A stretch of DNA of 64,000 bases, taken from contig JAVYIG010002740.1 in NCBI GenBank assembly GCA_035222895.1, forward strand, positions 124,001 through 188,000. The letters run 5' to 3'. This DNA is from Strongylocentrotus droebachiensis (Eukaryota; Echinodermata; Echinoidea; Camarodonta; Strongylocentrotidae). This document shows, in pieces, positions 61,001-64,000 of this stretch. A program made the translations under genes and the position numbers. Position 1 is the first letter of the stretch. Each line of letters starts with the position of its first letter. The notes under the pieces were generated by a model, which did not search any database, was not told the origin of the DNA, and worked only from the letters and a program-made list of their open reading frames with translations.

Positions 61001-64000
61001 TTTCTAAAGGATATAGGGGTCTGGATCCATCTAATGGCATGTAAGTACATTCATTGTGGGGAAACTAGCCTATATTAAAATTGTAATTTTTTCCTTCAAA
61101 ATGCTGAACCACTCCGGCCCTTGCCATTTCGACCCAAAAGTTGTGATAATTCAAATGTTACAATATTTGCCCCTACACCCTTTTCAAAAGGATATGGGGG
61201 TCAGGATCCATCTAATGTCATGTAAGTACATTCATTGTGGGGAAACTAGCCTATATTAAAATTTTAATTTTTTCCTTCAAAATGCTGAACCACTCCAGCC
61301 CTTGCCATTTCGGCCCAAAAGTTGTGATAATTCAAATGTTACAATATTTGCCCCTACACCCCTTTCAAAAGGATATGGGGGTCAGGATCCATCTAATGGC
61401 ATGTAAGTACATTCATTGTGGGAAACTGGCCTGTACTAAAATTTTAGTTTTTTCCTTCAAAATGCTGAACCACTCCGGCCCTTAATATTTCGGCCCAAAA
61501 GTTGTGATAATTCAAATGTTTACAATATTTCCCCCTACACCCCTTTCTAAAGGATATAGGGGTCTGGATCCATCTAATGGCATGTAAGTACATTCATTGT
61601 GGGGAAACTAGCCTATATTAAAATTGTAATTTTTTCCTTCAAAATGCTGATCCACTCCGGCCCTTGCCATTTCGACCCAAAAGTTGTGATAATTCAAATG
61701 TTACAATATTTGCCCCTACACCCTTTTCAAAAGGATATGGGGGTCAGGATCCATCTAATGGCATGTAAGTACATTCATTGTGGGGAAACTAGCCTATATT
61801 AAAATTTTAATTTTTTCCTTCAAAATGCTGAACCACTCCGGCCCTTTCCATTTCGGCCTGAAATTGGGGTTTATTAAATTTTTTACAATATTTGCCCCGA
61901 CACCCCTTTCAAAAGAATATGGGGGTCAGGATCCATCTAATGGCATGTAAGTACATTCATTGTGGGGAAACTGGCCTGTTCTAAAATTTTAGTTTTTTCC
62001 TTCAAAATGCTGAACCACTCCGGCCCTTACTATTTCGGCCCAAAAGTTGTGATAATTCAAATGTTTACAATATTTCCCCCTACACCCCTTTCTAAAGGAT
62101 ATAGGGGTCTGGATCCATCTAATGGCATGTAAGTACATTCATTGTGGGAAAACTGGCCTGTTCTAAAATTTTATTTTTTTCCTCCAAAATGCTGAACCAC
62201 TCCGGCCCTTACTATTTCGGCCCAAAAGTTGTGATAATTCAAATGTTTACAATATTTGCCCCTACACCCCTTTCTAAAGGATATAGGGGTCTGGATCCAT
62301 CTAATGGCATGTAAGTACATTCATTGTGGGGAAACTAGCCTATATTAAAATTGTAATTTTTTCCTTCCAAAATGCTGAACCACTCCGGCCCTTGCCATTT
62401 CGACCCAAAAGTTGTGATAATTCAAATGTTACAATATTTGCCCCTACACCCTTTTCAAAAGGATATGGGGGTCAGGATCCATCTAATGTCATGTAAGTAC
62501 ATTCATTGTGGGGAAACTAGCCTATATTAAAATTTTAATTTTTTCCTTCAAAATGCTGAACCACTCCAGCCCTTGCCATTTCGGCCCAAAAGTTGTGATA
62601 ATTCAAATGTTACAATATTTGCCCCTACACCCCTTTCAAAAGGATATGGGGGTCAGGATCCATCTAATGGCATGTAAGTACATTCATTGTGGGAAACTGG
62701 CCTGTTCTAAAATTTTAGTTTTTTCCTTCAAAATGCTGAACCACTCCGGCCCTTAATATTTCGGCCCAAAAGTTGTGATAATTCAAATGTTTACAATATT
62801 TCCCCCTACACCCCTTTCTAAAGGATATAGGGGTCTGGATCCATCTAATGGCATGTAAGTACATTCATTGTGGGGAAACTAGCCTATATTAAAATTGTAA
62901 TTTTTTCCTTCAAAATGCTGATCCACTCCGGCCCTTGCCATTTCGACCCAAAAGTTGTGATAATTCAAATGTTACAATATTTCCCCCTACACCCTTTTCA
63001 AAAGGATATGGGGGTCAGGATCCATCTAATGTCATGTAAGTACATTCATTGTGGGGAAACTAGCCTATATTAAAATTGTAATTTTTTCCTTCAAAATGCT
63101 GAACCACTCCGGCCCTTGCCATTTCGACCCAAAAGTTGTGATAATTCAAATGTTACAATATTTGCCCCTACACCCTTTTCAAAAGGATATGGGGGTCAGG
63201 ATCCATCTAATGTCATGTAAGTACATTCATTGTGGGGAAACTAGCCTATATTAAAATTTTAATTTTTTCCTTCAAAATGCTGAACCACTCCGGCCCTTTC
63301 CATTTCGGCCTGAAATTGGGGTTTATTCTATTTTTTACAATATTTGCCCCTACACCCCTTTCAAAAGGATATGGGGGTCAGGATCCATCTAATGGCATGT
63401 AAGTACATTCATTGTGGGAAAACTGGCCTGTTCTAAAATTTTATTTTTTTCCTCCAAAATGCTGAACCACTCCGGCCCTTTCTATTTCGGCCCAAAAGTT
63501 GTGATAATTCAAATGTTTACAATATTTGCCCCTACACCCTTTCAAAAGGATATGGGGGTCAGGATCCATCTAATGGCATGTAAGTACATTCATTGTGGGG
63601 AAACTAGCCTATATTAAAATTTTAATTTTTTCCTTCAAAATGTTGAACCACTCCGGCCCTTTCCATTTCGGCCTGAAATCGGGGTTTATTCAATTGTTTA
63701 CAATATTTCCCCCTACACCCCTTTCAAAAGAATATGGGGGTCAGGATCCATCAAATGGCATGTAAGTACATTCATTGTGGGAAACCTGGCCTGTTCTAAA
63801 ATTTTAATTTTTTCCTCCAAAATGCTGAACCACTCCGGCCCTTGCCATTTCGGCCCGAAAGTTGTGATAATTCAAATGTTACAATATTTGCCCCTACACC
63901 CTTTTCAAAAGGATATGGGGGTCAGGATCCATCTAATGGCATGTAAGTACATTCATTGTGGGGAAACTAGCCTATATTAAAATTTTAATTTTTTCCTTCA
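55090..64000. repeat. Satellite 2 nested duplications with 3268-, 3994-, 1271- and 5265-bp offsets
   Basis: 55090-55500 matches 58358-58768 (18 monomers; AAAATGTTGAACC, AAATCGGGGTTTATTC, GGCCCGAAAG). About 55800-57808 matches 59794-61802 (22 monomers, with local exceptions). About 61237-61700 matches 62508-62970 (7 monomers; CACTCCAGCCC, CCCTTAATATTTCGG). 57060-58735 matches 62325-64000 (29 monomers; TCCTTCCAAAATGC). The series runs off the window. Confidence 0.75.

Larger units (their letters stand above)
16027..64000. repeat. Satellite 2: 181-bp tandem repeat array, about 264 copies, continuing off the window
   Basis: All copies run head to tail in one orientation with a period of 181-182 bp. 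Landmarks in order: GTACATTCATTGTGG, AAAATTTTAATTTTTTCC, CAAAATGCTGAACCACTCC, a variable core, ACAATATTTGCCCCTACACC, CCTTTCAAAAGG, then GGATCCATCTAATGGCATG and GTAAGT. Nearly every unit has a GGATCC site; exceptions are GGTTCC (near 16173, 22894, 26345, 29437, 29981) and GGATCT (near 21263, 24715, 33257, 36527). Two core types alternate: GGCCCAAAAGTTGTGATAA, and GGCCTGAAATTGGGG followed by TTTATTC. I saw no transposon or other insert in 48 kb. AT content is high, and dyads (CCTTTCAAAAGG, ATGTAAGTACAT) occur in most units. No CENP-B-box-like word or telomeric repeat was noticed. Plus-strand ORFs of 64-116 codons recur in register with the monomer and are not genes. It is a candidate centromeric or other heterochromatic satellite, by inference. 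Confidence 0.96.

Noticed and set aside
16202..63980. About 110 recurring plus-strand ORFs of 64-116 codons starting MGKLAYIK, MGKLACSK, MPLHPFQK or MGVRIHLM
   Set aside because: They are the same stretches of the 181-bp satellite read over and over. The unit is not a multiple of three, so each ORF ends after about one monomer, and neighbours overlap by 23 bases. Substitutions show no coding pattern, and there is no splice or promoter context.
16027..64000. CRISPR-like or phage-like array
   Set aside because: Units are contiguous with no unique spacers, and everything around them is eukaryotic. This is ordinary satellite structure.

Overview
This is a eukaryotic genomic window, most likely from a marine invertebrate and possibly an echinoderm such as a sea urchin. 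The evidence is short exons with GT-AG introns, many short inverted-repeat (MITE-like) elements, a decayed multi-copy transposon ORF of a kind I associate with marine invertebrates, and two AT-rich satellite arrays. I see no bacterial operon, rRNA, tRNA or CRISPR. The species call is inference.

Layout. (1) About 1-4400: the last exons of a plus-strand gene (gene A; exons 802-830, 1271-1378, 1486-1524, 1807-1936, 2506-2609), with four short inverted-repeat elements in its introns and probable 3' UTR. (2) About 4408-8350: satellite 1, a 165-bp monomer array with local 655-bp higher-order repeats and a foreign short-repeat insert at 4525-4711. (3) 8351-9140: mostly unique, with a 15-bp minisatellite at 8774-8893. 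(4) About 9141-13320: a roughly 4.2-kb transposon-like unit. Long inverted repeats bracket one degenerate ORF with a PIN/XPG-like nuclease signature. That ORF is itself broken by an 838-bp hAT-like element (11248-12085) with an imperfect 8-bp target duplication. (5) 13680-13867: a nearly perfect palindromic MITE with TA target duplication. (6) 14168-15739, minus strand: four phase-compatible 3'-terminal exons of a second gene (gene B), 183 residues of an unrecognised protein. (7) About 16027-64000 and off the end: satellite 2, roughly 264 head-to-tail copies of a 181-bp monomer. I see no insertion in it, and it is built from nested segmental duplications that are always whole numbers of monomers (4, 7, 8, 12, 14, 18, 19, 20, 22, 29).

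How it fits together. The host content is two gene tails pointing at each other: gene A reads rightward and gene B leftward. Between them lie satellite 1 and mobile-element debris. The 5' exons of gene B are missing. Its most upstream visible exon starts in mid-codon only about 290 bp from the satellite 2 boundary, so either the satellite fills an intron of at least 48 kb or the gene was cut by the array.

Novelty. I found no new protein-coding system. The most unusual objects are the satellite 2 architecture, its freshly homogenised edge next to gene B, a 13-bp word shared by the two otherwise different satellites, the near-consensus 5' splice-site word in almost every satellite 2 monomer, and the nested transposon unit. 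Exon calls rest on reading frame, phase and splice sites only. No homology search was possible.
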